From positions 62,001 to 126,000 of the forward strand of contig CAWCLK010000014.1 in the NCBI GenBank assembly GCA_963796225.1: a DNA stretch of 64,000 bases, written 5' to 3'. The notes below the pieces were generated by a model. The model was given only the letters and a program-made list of their open reading frames with translations, was not told the DNA's origin and did not search any database. The translations under genes and the position numbers were made by a program. Positions 8,257-18,125 of the stretch are shown piece after piece. Every line of letters begins with the position of its first letter. Positions within the stretch are counted from its first letter, which is position 1. Origin of the DNA: CAWCLK01 sp963796225. GTDB taxonomy: Bacteria; Actinomycetota; Nitriliruptoria; Nitriliruptorales; Nitriliruptoraceae.

Positions 8257-9867
8257 ATGGCGCCACGGCGCCAGCGTTGGACTCCCATAATTGGATCTGT
8301 ATTGGACCAGCCAATACGCGAGGACGGTCCCCATCTGGCCTCCCTGCTGCGCGAGCGCCTGGAGGGCGACGGTCCGCTGTACCTGCGGCTGACCACGGCG
8401 CTGCGCGACGCGGTGGACCGAGGGGAGATCGCCCAGGGCACGGTGCTGCCGCCGGAGCGCACGCTGGCGCGCGAGCTGGCGGTCAGCCGCTCGACGGTGG
8501 TGGCCGCCTACGACCGCCTGAAGGTCGAGGGCTGGCTGGACAGCCGGCAGGGGTCGGGGACCTGGGTGCGGCGCCCTCGCGAACCCGACCGCCGGGGCGT
8601 GGACGCCGTGGCGACCGGTGGGCTGTTCCTGTCCGACGACCAGGCTGCCGCCGCCCCGTCGTACGGCGGCCTCGGTCCCCTCTTCCGGTCCGGGACGGCC
8701 GCGCGAGCGACCGCGCCGGGGCCCGTGATGCCGGGCCCCACGCAGCCCGAGGAGGTCATCGACCTGTCCGTGGCGGCCTCGCCGGCCGTCCCCGCCGTGG
8801 CCGAGGTCGTCCAGGACCTGACCGCCGAGGTGCTCGACCCCGTGCTCGGGCACCACGGGTACGTGCCCCACGGCCTCGCGGCCCTGCGCGAGCTGGTCGC
8901 CGCCCGCTTCGCCCGCCAGGGGCTGGCCACCACGCCCGAGCAGGTCGTGGTCACCAACGGCGCCCACCAGGCCCTCTCGCTGGTGGCCCGCCAGATCATC
9001 GAGCCGGGCGACGCCGTGCTCGTGGAGAGCCCCACCTTCCCCGGCGCCCTGGACGTGTTCCGACGCTTCGGGGCCCAGACGCTGCCCCTCCCGGTCGACG
9101 AGGAGGGGGCGCGGGTGGACCTGCTGGCCGACCTCGTCGAGCGGACCCGTCCCCGGCTGGTCTACCTCACGCCCCACTTCCACTCGCCCACGGGCGTGGT
9201 CATGCCGGCGGAGCGGCGCCAGAAGCTGGCCGCCCTTGCCGACGAGACCGGCCTCGCGGTCATCGAGGACCTGACGCTCTCCGACCTCGCGATCGACGAC
9301 GTGGACCTGCCCCCGCCCGTCGCGCACTGGGCGACGACGCCGGTGGTGCACTCGATCGGGTCGGCGTCCAAGGTCTTCTGGGCGGGCCTGCGGGTCGGGT
9401 GGGTGCGCTCCCCCGAGTCGTGGCTGGCCCGCATGCTGTCCACGAAGACCGTCGCGGACCTGGGCAGCCCGCTGCTGGGCCAGCTCGTGACCGCTCGGCT
9501 GCTCACCGACGTCGACCGCATCCTCGCCGAACGCCAGGCCGAGCTGCGAGCCCGGCGGGACCTGCTGCTGGACCTGCTCGCCGAGCTGCTGCCGTCCTGG
9601 GAGGTGGTCCACCCTCGCGGCGGGCTGTGCGCGTGGGTGACCATCCCGCAGGGCAACGCCGTCGACCTCGCCGAGGTCGCCCGCCAGCACGGCGTGGCCG
9701 TCCAGCCCGGCCCCGCGCTGTCGGTCGACGACGGCAACCGGCGGTCCCTGCGCATCGTCTTCGCGCGCCCCGAGGCGCTGATCACCGAGGGCATGCACCG
9801 ACTCGCCGACGCCTGGGGCCGCTACGTCGACACCGACGCCCGGCCGTCTCCGCGCCTGCTCGTGTGA
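8257..9867 (+). CDS. MocR/PdxR-family transcriptional regulator (GntR wHTH plus aminotransferase-like domain)
   Basis: This 536-residue PLP-dependent regulator has a GntR winged helix at about residues 40-110 (PLYLRLTTALRDAVDRGEI, LPPERTLARELAVSRSTVV, GWLDSRQGSGTWV). A linker and a fold-type I aminotransferase domain follow from about 175. The PLP lysine is K372 in SIGSASKVFWAGLRVGW, and the substrate-site motif VTNGAHQALSLV is present. Such proteins sense PLP, GABA, taurine or D-Ala and usually act on a neighbouring gene. No vitamin B6 or GABA gene is adjacent, so the effector is unknown. The ATG at 8257 lacks a clear ribosome site, and an in-frame TTG at 8302 is an alternative. Anything further downstream would cut the DNA-binding domain. 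Confidence 0.88.
   Translation: MAPRRQRWTPIIGSVLDQPIREDGPHLASLLRERLEGDGPLYLRLTTALRDAVDRGEIAQGTVLPPERTLARELAVSRSTVVAAYDRLKVEGWLDSRQGSGTWVRRPREPDRRGVDAVATGGLFLSDDQAAAAPSYGGLGPLFRSGTAARATAPGPVMPGPTQPEEVIDLSVAASPAVPAVAEVVQDLTAEVLDPVLGHHGYVPHGLAALRELVAARFARQGLATTPEQVVVTNGAHQALSLVARQIIEPGDAVLVESPTFPGALDVFRRFGAQTLPLPVDEEGARVDLLADLVERTRPRLVYLTPHFHSPTGVVMPAERRQKLAALADETGLAVIEDLTLSDLAIDDVDLPPPVAHWATTPVVHSIGSASKVFWAGLRVGWVRSPESWLARMLSTKTVADLGSPLLGQLVTARLLTDVDRILAERQAELRARRDLLLDLLAELLPSWEVVHPRGGLCAWVTIPQGNAVDLAEVARQHGVAVQPGPALSVDDGNRRSLRIVFARPEALITEGMHRLADAWGRYVDTDARPSPRLLV
8277..8317. promoter_or_regulatory. Three TTGGA direct repeats plus a perfect inverted repeat over the MocR start region
   Basis: TTGGA occurs at 8277, 8291 and 8302. 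The last copy lies in a perfect inverted repeat, GTATTGG (8299-8305) and CCAATAC (8311-8317), with a five-base spacer. Direct repeats plus an inverted half-site are typical of MocR/PdxR/GabR operators, whose half-sites often read TGGAC. The cluster falls inside the first 20 codons of the annotated gene, which raises the question of the true start. Confidence 0.5.
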
Positions 9868-9951
9868 GGGGACCCCGGCCGCACGCGTGTCCGCAGGCGT
9901 GCCTGCACGTCTGACATCCTGCACGACGTCCGCTGTCCGAAGGACCGTTCC

Positions 9952-10680
9952 ATGTCACGTACCGCCGTCGTCACCGGCGCCTCCTCCGGGATCGGCGCCG
10001 CCACCGCACGCCAGCTCGCCGCCGCGGGGTTCCAGGTCGTCCTCGGGGCACGCCGCATCGACCGGCTGCGGTCGCTGGGCGCCGAGATCGGGGCGGCCTT
10101 CGGCGAGCTCGACGTCACCGACGAGGACTCGGTGGCGGCGTTCTGCGAGAACATCGAGGCGTGCGACGTGCTCGTCAACAACGCGGGCGGGGCGCTGGGC
10201 CTCGACCCCGTCGCGACCGGCGACCTCGACCAGTGGCAGACCATGTACGACACCAACGTGCTGGGCACGGTGCGCATGACCCAGCAGCTGCTCGGGCGCC
10301 TGGAGGACTCCGGCGACGGCCACGTCGTGATCATCGGGTCCATCGCCGGCGTCGAGGCGTACCCCGGCGGCGGTGGCTACAACGCCGCCAAGTTCGCCGT
10401 GCATGCCGTGCGCGACGTGCTGCGCCACGAGCTGCTGGGCCGCCCCATCCGGGTCACCGAGATCGCCCCGGGGCTGGTCGAGACCGAGTTCTCGACCGTC
10501 CGGTTCGCCGGCGACGAGGACCGCGCCGCGAAGGTGTACGAGGGCATGACCCCGCTGACTGCCGACGACGTGGCCGACGCCGTGACGTGGTGCGTCACCC
10601 GCCCCGCCCACGTCAACGTCGACCACATGCTGCTGCTGCCACGCGACCAGTCGTCGGCGACCCGCGTCCATCGAGGTTGA
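9952..10680 (+). CDS. Short-chain dehydrogenase/reductase (YdfG-like)
   Basis: This 242-residue classical SDR has the cofactor motif TGASSGIG at residues 8-15, with ARR after strand 2 indicating NADP preference. NNAGG lies at about 77-81, the catalytic Ser in IIGSIAG, and YxxxK as Tyr143/Lys147 in YNAAKFA. C-terminal residues PGLVETEFS fit the YdfG/serine 3-dehydrogenase subgroup. The start is set by GAAGGA eight bases upstream. The gene stands alone on the plus strand, and its stop comes four bases before the likely stop of the convergent NDH-2 gene. Confidence 0.9.
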   Translation: MSRTAVVTGASSGIGAATARQLAAAGFQVVLGARRIDRLRSLGAEIGAAFGELDVTDEDSVAAFCENIEACDVLVNNAGGALGLDPVATGDLDQWQTMYDTNVLGTVRMTQQLLGRLEDSGDGHVVIIGSIAGVEAYPGGGGYNAAKFAVHAVRDVLRHELLGRPIRVTEIAPGLVETEFSTVRFAGDEDRAAKVYEGMTPLTADDVADAVTWCVTRPAHVNVDHMLLLPRDQSSATRVHRG

Positions 10681-10684
10681 GACG

Positions 10685-12035
10685 TCAGGAGGCCTGCGGC
10701 CTCGGGCGAGTCGGCGTCCTCGCCCGGTGTGCGTCGAGGCGTGGATTCGCCACGGACGATCAGGGTCGCGGCTCGGTCGCGGGTGCCGTAGTTGATCAGC
10801 CAGTCCATCAGCACGGCCGCGCGGTTGCGGAAGCCGATGAGCTCGGCGACGTGCAGGCCGAGCCAGGCCAGCCAGGCGGCGCGCCCCGTCAACGACCTGC
10901 CCGACGGGAACGACACGACAGCGGCGCCGGGCCCGATGGTCGCCATCGTCCCCGGGTCGTCGTAGCGGAACGGTTCGCTGGCGTACCCAGCACGGCGGCG
11001 CGCGATCTGGCGCACGACGTGGCGAGCCTGCTGCATCGCGACCGGGGCGAGGTTGGGGTACGGGTCACCGTCGGGGTCGAGCGCCCCGCACATGTCCCCG
11101 ATCACGTGCACCTCGGGGTGGTCGGGGACGGAGAGGTCGTCCTCGACGACGACGCTGCCGTCGGGGGCGAGCTCGGTACCGAGGGTCTCGGCGACCGGGT
11201 GGGCACGCACGCCGGCAGCCCACACCACGGTCTGGGCCTGGATGCGGGTGTCGTCCTCCAGCGTCACGCCGTCCGCGTCCACCGCGGCCAGGGCCGTCCC
11301 GGTCATGACCTCGACCCCGTGGGCCTCGAGGGCCGCGCGGGCGTAGTCCTGCAGGTGGGGCTGGTCGGCGTACGGGGGCAGCACGTCGGGTAGGGCTTCG
11401 ACCACGACGACGCGCACGCGGTCACGGTCCACCTCGGGGTACCCGGAGGCGATGGTGTGGTCGACCAGGTCGGACAGGCCCCCGGCCATCTCGACGCCGG
11501 TGGGCCCGGCCCCGACCATGACGAAGGTCAGGTCACCGTCCTCGACGGCGTCGGGGTCGGCGGCCGCGCGCTCGAAGATCGACATGACGTGGTCGCGCAG
11601 GTTCGTGGCGTCGTCGAGGCTCTTGAGCGGGTAGGTGTGCTCGCGGACCCCGTCGATCCCGAGGGTCTTGGTGGTGGCACCGGCGGCGACCACGAGGTGG
11701 TCGTAGGCCAGCGGCGGACCCGTGTCGACGTGGACGAGCTGCTGTTCGAGGTCGATCCGCTCGGCGGCCGCGTGCCGGAAGTGCACGTTGTCGGTGTCCC
11801 GGAAGATCTGGCGCACCGACCGGGCGACGGACTGCGGCTCGAGGCCGGCCGTGGCCACCTGGTAGAGCAGCGGCTGGAACAGGTGGTGGTTGTGCCGGTC
11901 GACGACAGTCACCTCGACCGGCTTGTCGGCAAGACCGCGGGCGAGGCTCAGGCCGCCAAGGCCGGCGCCGATGACGACCACGTGCAGTGGCGAGCGGTCG
12001 TCGTCCGGTGGGCGCGGGGCGGAGGCAGCGGACAT
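10685..12035 (-). CDS. ndh: Type II NADH dehydrogenase (NDH-2), probable frameshift at the extreme 3' end
   Basis: This membrane-associated flavoenzyme passes electrons from NADH to quinone without proton pumping. It has two Rossmann motifs, VVVIGAGLGGLSLARGLA (about residue 20) and VMVGAGPTGVEMAGGLS (about 180). It also has the NDH-2 quinone-side HHLFQPLLYQVA motif, the IGDMCGA FAD motif and the C-terminal amphipathic WLAWLGLHVAELIGFRNR region ending NYGTRDRAATLIV. As given, the frame stays open to 10377, about 300 bases antisense into the SDR gene. A single extra base near 10692 would bring in a TGA at 10685-10687, just after the SDR stop. The span 10685-12035 has a remainder of one modulo 3, as expected. 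The ATG at 12035 follows GAGGA. Confidence 0.88.
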
Positions 12036-12190
12036 GGGGTCCTCGGCGGGTCGGGCTCGTGTCAGGTCCGCCCCCACCGTGCCGGCCGGACGCCGTGGCC
12101 GACCCCGACGATCGTCCAGCACCGCGACCGGCTGGCCGCTCGGACCCGCGGCGTGCCATCATGGCCCGCCCCGTCGACAAGGACCCCGCG

Positions 12191-12643
12191 ATGACCGTGA
12201 CCCTGACCATGGCCGAGCTGCCCGACGCCGAGGACGTCGACCTCGGCCACTCGGAGTGGGTGACGGTCACCCAGGAGATGATCGACCTGTTCGCCGACGC
12301 GACCGGCGACCACCAGTGGATCCACGTCGACCGGGAACGGGCCAAGGACGGCCCCTTCGGCACCACCATCGCCCACGGGTACCTGACGCTGTCCATGCTC
12401 CCGCGGCTGATCGGTGGGCTCATGGAGGTCCCCGACGCGAGCATGGGCGTGAACTACGGGATCGACAAGCTGCGCATGACGGCCCCGGTCCCCGTCGACA
12501 GCCGCGTCCGGGCGTCCGCGAAGCTGGCCCGCACCGAGCCCAAGGGCGGCGGGATCCTCATGCACGTCGACGTCACCATCGAGATCGAGGGCAACGAGCG
12601 ACCGGCGCTGGTCGCCACGGTCCTCTACGTGCGCATGCCCTGA
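12191..12643 (+). CDS. MaoC-like (R)-specific enoyl-CoA hydratase family protein
   Basis: This 150-residue hot-dog-fold protein contains the hydratase motif: FADATGDHQWIHVDRERA with the catalytic Asp and His, then GTTIAHGYLTLSMLP. These proteins hydrate trans-2-enoyl-CoA, or act as dehydratases on related thioesters. The length and motif spacing match single-domain MaoC proteins. I prefer the ATG at 12191, preceded by AAGGA, over the ATG at 12161, which has no ribosome site. It is divergent from NDH-2. Confidence 0.9.
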   Translation: MTVTLTMAELPDAEDVDLGHSEWVTVTQEMIDLFADATGDHQWIHVDRERAKDGPFGTTIAHGYLTLSMLPRLIGGLMEVPDASMGVNYGIDKLRMTAPVPVDSRVRASAKLARTEPKGGGILMHVDVTIEIEGNERPALVATVLYVRMP

Positions 12644-12655
12644 CCCGGGCCCCGG

Positions 12656-13337
12656 TCACGTCACCCGCGCCGGCCCGAGCAGTGACTGCAGGGCTGCCGT
12701 GGCGCCGGCGTGGACCACGACCAGCAGCTCGTCGTCCGGCGCGAGCGCCACGGCCTCGTGGTCCTGGACGAGGGTCTCGCCACGCAGCAGGCCGACGACG
12801 GTGCAGCCCGGCGGCAGGTCCAGGTCCTGGATGGCGCGGCCGACCACCGGGGCGTCGGGGTGCACCCGTTCCTCCATCAGCGCGTACTGGCCGCGGCGCA
12901 GCTTCACCAGGGTCATGATCTCGCCGAGGGACATCTCCTCGGCCACGAGGTGGGCGATCAGCTCGGCCTGCTCCAGCCCGACGTCGACGCCGAGCTCGGG
13001 CACGAACAGCCACCCGTGGTCGGGGTCGACGACACGCGCGATCGTCCGCGGGATCCCGAACTCGGTCTTGCCGAGCCCCGCGGCCAGCACGTTGGTGTGG
13101 TCGATGTCGGTGACCGCGACCAGCACGTCGGCCGTGCGGGCCCCATGGCGCTCGAGCAGGTCGGCGTCGGTCCCGTCACCGAGGACGACGGTCGCAGTCC
13201 TGCACCTCGGCCGCCAACCAGTCGCGCCGGGACGGCTCCCGCTCGACCACCGTCACCCGATGGCCATCGGCGACGAGGTTGCGGGCCAACGCCGCCCCGA
13301 CGCGTCCGGCCCCGATGATCATCACGTGCAGGCTCAT
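12656..13337 (-). CDS. TrkA/RCK potassium-transport regulatory protein, second copy, frameshifted
   Basis: The N-terminal half, starting at the ATG at 13337 (MSLHVMIIGAGRVGAALARN), gives the TrkA-N NAD-binding fold. The C-terminal half (VLVAVTDIDHTNVLAAGLGK, then AEEMSLGEIMTLVKLRRGQY and a TrkA-C domain) is in another frame. Reading VVLGDGTDADLLERHGAR across the gap restores a normal family sequence of about 226 residues if one base near 13200 is removed. The 682-base span modulo 3 agrees. A GGAGG site precedes the start. It is the last gene of a P-type ATPase-TrkA-TrkA operon, 16 bases after its sibling. The two RCK proteins probably act together, like actinobacterial CeoB/CeoC pairs. Confidence 0.82.
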
Positions 13338-13353
13338 GGTGTCCTCCCGGCCC

Positions 13354-14004
13354 TCAGGCCTGGTCCGCGAGTGCGGAGAGGCGTCCGACCGACGATCCGC
13401 GCACGGCCACGTGCGCCAGGTCCCCGGCCTCCAGTGTCGTCGCGGGTGTGGCGAGGAAGCTGCGGCCGCCGCGGGTGAGGGCGACCACGGTGGCCTCGCC
13501 GGCGACCTCCAGCTCGCGGGCGTGGCGACCGACCAGCAGCGCCGGGACCCGCAGCTGGACGAGCTGGACGTCACCCGCCCCGATGGTCAGCTCGGGCTCC
13601 AGCTGGCTCGCGGTGAGCAGGTCGGCGATCCGGTGAATACCCCACGTGACCGGCGCGAGCGTCCGGATGCCCAGCCGCTGGTGGATCTCGGCGTGTCGTG
13701 GGTCCTGCAGCGCGGCGACGACCACGGGCACGTGGAACACGACCTTCACCGCTCGCGCCGCGACCGCGTTGACCTGGTCGTTGCCGGTCACCACGGCCAC
13801 GGCGTCGGACCGCTCGACGCCGGCGAGCACCAGGGTCGTCCGGTCCAGTGCCGATCCCGGCTGGCGGACGCCGCTGAAGTCGGGACCGAGACGATCGAAG
13901 GCGTTCGGGTCGCGATCGACCACGGTCACGTCGTGCTGGCGCAGGACCAGGTCACGAGCCACGCCGGCGCCGACGCGGCCGCACCCCAGGACGATGGCCT
14001 TCAT
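13354..14004 (-). CDS. TrkA/RCK potassium-transport regulatory protein, first copy
   Basis: This intact 216-residue protein has a TrkA-N Rossmann domain (VLGCGRVGAGVARDL, acidic VVDRD after strand 2, AVVTGNDQVNAVAA) and a C-terminal RCK/TrkA-C domain from about residue 135. RCK proteins bind NAD(H) or ATP and gate K+ channels or transporters. No TrkH, KtrB or channel gene is in the window. Instead the start codon overlaps the stop of a P-type ATPase gene by four bases (ATGA). This coupling suggests that the two RCK proteins control that pump or a distant K+ channel. Confidence 0.9.
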   Translation of the reverse strand: MKAIVLGCGRVGAGVARDLVLRQHDVTVVDRDPNAFDRLGPDFSGVRQPGSALDRTTLVLAGVERSDAVAVVTGNDQVNAVAARAVKVVFHVPVVVAALQDPRHAEIHQRLGIRTLAPVTWGIHRIADLLTASQLEPELTIGAGDVQLVQLRVPALLVGRHARELEVAGEATVVALTRGGRSFLATPATTLEAGDLAHVAVRGSSVGRLSALADQA

Positions 14005-16800
14005 GGTCGGCCCTTTCGATGGTCATGGGCACGGCGACGGGCCTTGCGGGCCTCGTCGACCAGGAGGAGGAGCGGCGACAGCGCGAGCAACGGCAGCCAG
14101 AGCCACGGGACGAAGGGAGCGACCCCGATGAGGTGGGCGAGCGGGGCGACGTGGACGAACGCGACCAGCAGCACCAGCTCGCTGGCGACGCCGACCCAGA
14201 TCAGCCGGTTGCCGCCGAGGCCCCGGCGGACGAACGACACCCGCTCGGTGCGGTGCGCCAGCAGGTTGCCGACCTGCGTGGTGACCACGGCGGCGAGCGC
14301 CGCGCCCGTCGCGGCGGCGTACGCAGGGCCGCTCGTGGGCAGGTCGAGCCAGCCGTCGAACCCCGCCGCCCAGAACGCCAGGTAGAAGGCGAACATCACG
14401 GCGGCGGCCTGCACCGGTCCGAGCCACAGGTAGGACCGACGCAGCAGTGCCGGGGTGATCAGGTGCTCGTCGCGCGCTCGAGGCGGGCGATCCATGACGC
14501 CCGGTTCAGGTGGTTCCGCGCCCAGGCCGAGGGCCGGGACGAGGTCGGTGCCGAGGTCGATCGCGAGGATGTGCATGACGTCGAGCGCGATGGGGATGCG
14601 ACCCCCGGACAGCCCGAAGAGGATGAACGGCACGGCCTCGGGCGTGTTGCTCGTGAAGATGTAGCCGGTGAACCGGCGGATGTTGTCGTAGACGGCGCGG
14701 CCCTCCTCGATGGCCGCCACGATCGACGAGAAGTCGTCGTCGAGCAGGACCATGTCCGCCGCCTCACGCGCGACGTCGGTGCCGGAGGCCCCCATCGCGA
14801 TCCCGATGTCGGCACGCTTGAGGGCGGGTGCGTCGTTGACGCCGTCCCCGGTCACGGCCACGACCTCGCCGAGGCCCTGCAGCGTCTCGACCAGCCGCAG
14901 CTTGTGGGCGGGCGTGGACCGTGCGAACAGCACCGGCTCGGCCAGGACCTCCCGCAGCGCCTCGTCGTCGAGCCGGTCGAGCTCGTCGTCGTTCACGACT
15001 CGGACGGCGGTTCCCGACGGCACGATCCCGATCCGCCGGGCGATGCTCTCGGCCGTCAGCCCGTAGTCGCCCGTCATCATCACGATCCGGACGCCGGCTC
15101 GGTGGCAGGTCGCCACGGCCGCCTCGATCTCGGGGCGGGGCGGGTCGAGCATGGCCACCAGGCCCAGCAGGACCAGGTCCTGCTCGACCTCGTCGGCGCG
15201 GCGGGGATGGTCGGCGTCCACGAGCCGCTCCGCCACGGCGAGGACCCGGAGGGCGTCACGCGAGAAGGCGTCGGTGGCGCTGGCCATGCGCGCGCGGGTG
15301 ACGTCGTCGAGGTCCACGACGCGCCCGCCGACACGCACCCGCGTGCAGCGCTCGAGCAATGGCTGCGGGGCGCCCTTGACCGCGAGGACGAGGCGACCGT
15401 CGAGCTCGTGGAGCGTGCTCATCCGCTTGCGGTCGGAATCGAACGCCCACTCGTCGCGGCGCGGTGCGTGGGTACGGCAGGACTCGGGGTCGATGCCGGC
15501 CTTGGCCGCGGCGACCAGCAGGGCCCCCTCGGTGGGGTCGCCCAGGACGCTCCAGCCGGGATGCTCGGCAGACGGCGCGAGCAACCGCGCGTCATTGGCC
15601 AGGACCGCCATCTGGAGCACTCGCCGCAGGTCCTCGGGCACCTCGGGCACGGGAACCCCGTCGCGCCGCAGCTCCCCGGTCGGCTCGTAGCCCGCACCGG
15701 TCAGCTCGTAGGTGGCGTCGTCGGGCAGGCGCACCAGTCGGACCGTCATCTGGTTCGTGGTGAGCGTGCCCGTCTTGTCGGTGCAGATCACCGTGGTCGA
15801 ACCGAGGGCCTCCACGGCCGACAGGCGCTTCACCAACGCCTGTCGCCGGGCCATCCGCTGCGTCCCCATCGCGAGCGCCAGGGTGACGGTGGGCAGGAGC
15901 CCCTCCGGGACGAACGCGACGATCATGCCCAGGGCGAACACGAGCCCGCGTCCGAGCGGCATGGGCGTGAGCACCTGCGCCAGGACGAAGAACACGAGGC
16001 CGACCGCCACGGCGATGACGCCCACGACGCGGGTCAGCGTCGCCAGCTCGCGCTGCAGGGGGCTGAGCTCGCGCGACATGGCCTGCGTCATGCCGGCGAT
16101 GCCGCCGAACTCGGTGGCCATCCCCGTGGCGAACACCACCGCCGTGCCCCGCCCCGTCGTCGCGGTGGTGCCCGCGAACACCACGTTGGTCCGCTCCGCC
16201 GGCGGACGCCGACCAGGCGGCAGCGCGAGGGCCGTACGGCGCGCGGGGTGCTGCTCGCCCGTGAGTGCCGACTGGTCGATGCGCAGCTCGTGCTCGTCGA
16301 CCAGCCGCGCGTCCGCGGACACGCGGTCCCCCGCGTCGATCCGCAGCACGTCGCCGGGCACGAGGTCCTCCGCGGCGACGAGCTGCTCCATGCCGTCCCG
16401 GACGACGCGGGCCTGCTGGGGCAGCAGCCGCCGCAACGCCGCCACGGCCCGTTCGGCGCGATGCTCCTGCCAGAAGCTGAACGCGCCGTTGAGCAGGTTG
16501 ACCAGCCACACGGCGACGCCGAGCTGGGGCAGGCCGGCCACGAAGGCCAGGAGCCCGCCCACCCACAGCAGCACCGCCATGAGGTGGGTGAACTGCGCCA
16601 GCAGCCGGGGCAGCACCGAGGACGCCGCCACCTCCTCGATCACGTTGGGACCGTGCTCGGCCAACCGCGCCCGTACCTCGTCCGACGTCAGGCCCGTCGG
16701 GCGCGAATTCGGCCAGCCGGTGGACGTCCGCGGCCCGGACCGCCTCGATGTCCCGGGCGGGCGGCGCCAGCGGTGACGAGGCGACAACAGCGGCGCGCAC
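14001..16800 (-). CDS. P2-type cation-transporting ATPase (Na+/K+/Ca2+ group), frameshift near the 5' end
   Basis: This pump of about 930 residues has the N-terminal cation-ATPase motif (TGLTSDEVRARLAEHGPN), the actuator motif LTGEQ, PEGLLPTVTLALAMGTQRMA in TM4, DKTGTLTTNQM (phosphorylated Asp near residue 345) and the hinge GDGVNDAPALKRADIGIAMG. TM5-TM6 contain NTPEAVPFILFGL and AIDLGTDLVPALGLG. This matches P2-type ATPases, but ion choice cannot be called. The first 30 codons in the long frame (Arg/Ser-rich) look like out-of-frame reading. A +1 change at about 16703 joins VRAADVHRLAEF to RPTGLTSDEV, giving a natural N-terminus from a GTG at 16800. The span modulo 3 supports one extra base. 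It overlaps the first trkA gene by four bases. Confidence 0.87.
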
Positions 16801-16901
16801 GCACCACCTCGGTGACGGGTCCCGTGATCGTGACCGGCGGACCCCGCTCCGGGCAGGGCCGGTCGGCACCGTGGATCGGGCCGAGCGGCACCGCGGGGTC
16901 G

Positions 16902-18125
16902 TCAGGCGGTGCGGGCCGCGGTCCGGGCACGCACCTCGGCGCGGCGTGCCTCCACCAGTCGACGTCCCGGGCCGAACGCCAGCAGGGCCCCCACGCCCAG
17001 CGCGATCGCGACGAGCACGCGCAGCGCCCCGTCGAAGGCGGTGCCCTCCGACACGGCGGACAGGACGACGGGCACCGCGAAGCCCAGGTAGGTCAGCGCG
17101 TAGAAGGTGGCGACCAGGGCGCCCCGCGCCTCGGGTGCCGCGAGCCACTGGGTCGCCGTCAGCCCCGCCGCCAGCGACAGGCCGTACCCGGCCCCGAGCA
17201 GCGCGGCCGCCGGCAGCAGGAACGCGGGCTGGTCGAGGGCCGCGGCGACCAGGCCCAGCCCGAGCCCGACGGCCCCGGACAGGGCCGCGGTCGGGGCGGC
17301 CCGGCCCATGCCCAGGCGGCGTTCGAGCGGCTGGACCAGCACCCCGACGCCGAGGGTCACGCCGGCGACCAGCCCGGTCACGGCGAGGTCGGCCCCCGGC
17401 ATGGCCGCCTGGAGCCGGAGGGGCAGGACGGTCACCGACACCGACGGGAAGGTGAACACGCACAGGGCCGTGGGCACCACGAACGCCAGGAAGGCGCTGC
17501 GCGCCGGCACGGGGACCCCGAGGTGGATCAGCCGCCCACGTCCGGGGCGTGGGGTCACGGTCTCGGGGACCCGCGGGACCAGCACCAGCGCCGCGACCAT
17601 CACGGCGAGGTGGACGAGGTAGGGCAGCACGGTCGGGGCGGGCCCCCACTGGCCCAGCAGGCCGGACACGAGCGGTCCGCCGCCGAAGCCGAGGCTCATG
17701 GCCGCGGCCGCCCGCCGGGACGCCGCCGCGGGGTCGCCGAGCAGCTCGGCCAGCCACGCGCTGCCGACGCTGAACACCACACCGGACACGACGCCCTGCA
17801 GCAGCCGCCCGACGTACAGCGCCGCCAGCGTGTTCGACGCCCCCATCAGCACCAGCGACGCCACCGCGGACAGGACGACGAAGGGCAGGACGACGGGGCG
17901 CCGTCCCCGCCGGTCCGACCACGGGCCGGCCAGCAGCAGGGCCGGCACGAGCCCCGCGGCGTACACCGCGAACAGCAGCGTCAGCGTGGTGGCGGAGAAG
18001 TCCAGCCGGTCCCGGTACGCCAGCAGCAGCGGCGTGGGGACGTTGGTGCCGAAGGCCACCGCGAACAGGCCCACCCACAGGCCCCGCGCCCCGTCGACGG
18101 CGGGGCGCGCCGTCGACGACGTCAC
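16902..18125 (-). CDS. MFS transporter, 12 TM
   Basis: This 407-residue major facilitator protein has the loop 2-3 motif LAGPWSDRRGRRPVVLP and about 12 hydrophobic helices. Near TM5 it reads SLGFGGGPLVSGLLGQWGP, similar to the drug:H+ antiporter motif C. The GTG at 18125 overlaps the stop of the phenylacetate-CoA ligase gene by four bases (GTGA), so the two are translationally coupled. This suggests uptake or export of an aromatic acid handled by the ligase, but the substrate is inference. The roughly 100 bases between this gene and the ATPase start at 16800 show no further gene. Confidence 0.85.
   Translation of the reverse strand: MTSSTARPAVDGARGLWVGLFAVAFGTNVPTPLLLAYRDRLDFSATTLTLLFAVYAAGLVPALLLAGPWSDRRGRRPVVLPFVVLSAVASLVLMGASNTLAALYVGRLLQGVVSGVVFSVGSAWLAELLGDPAAASRRAAAAMSLGFGGGPLVSGLLGQWGPAPTVLPYLVHLAVMVAALVLVPRVPETVTPRPGRGRLIHLGVPVPARSAFLAFVVPTALCVFTFPSVSVTVLPLRLQAAMPGADLAVTGLVAGVTLGVGVLVQPLERRLGMGRAAPTAALSGAVGLGLGLVAAALDQPAFLLPAAALLGAGYGLSLAAGLTATQWLAAPEARGALVATFYALTYLGFAVPVVLSAVSEGTAFDGALRVLVAIALGVGALLAFGPGRRLVEARRAEVRARTAARTA

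Noticed and set aside
16801..16901. A possible operator (ACGGGTCCCGT) upstream of the P-type ATPase
   Set aside because: A five-base-arm palindrome is expected by chance in DNA this GC-rich, and it does not recur elsewhere in the operon.
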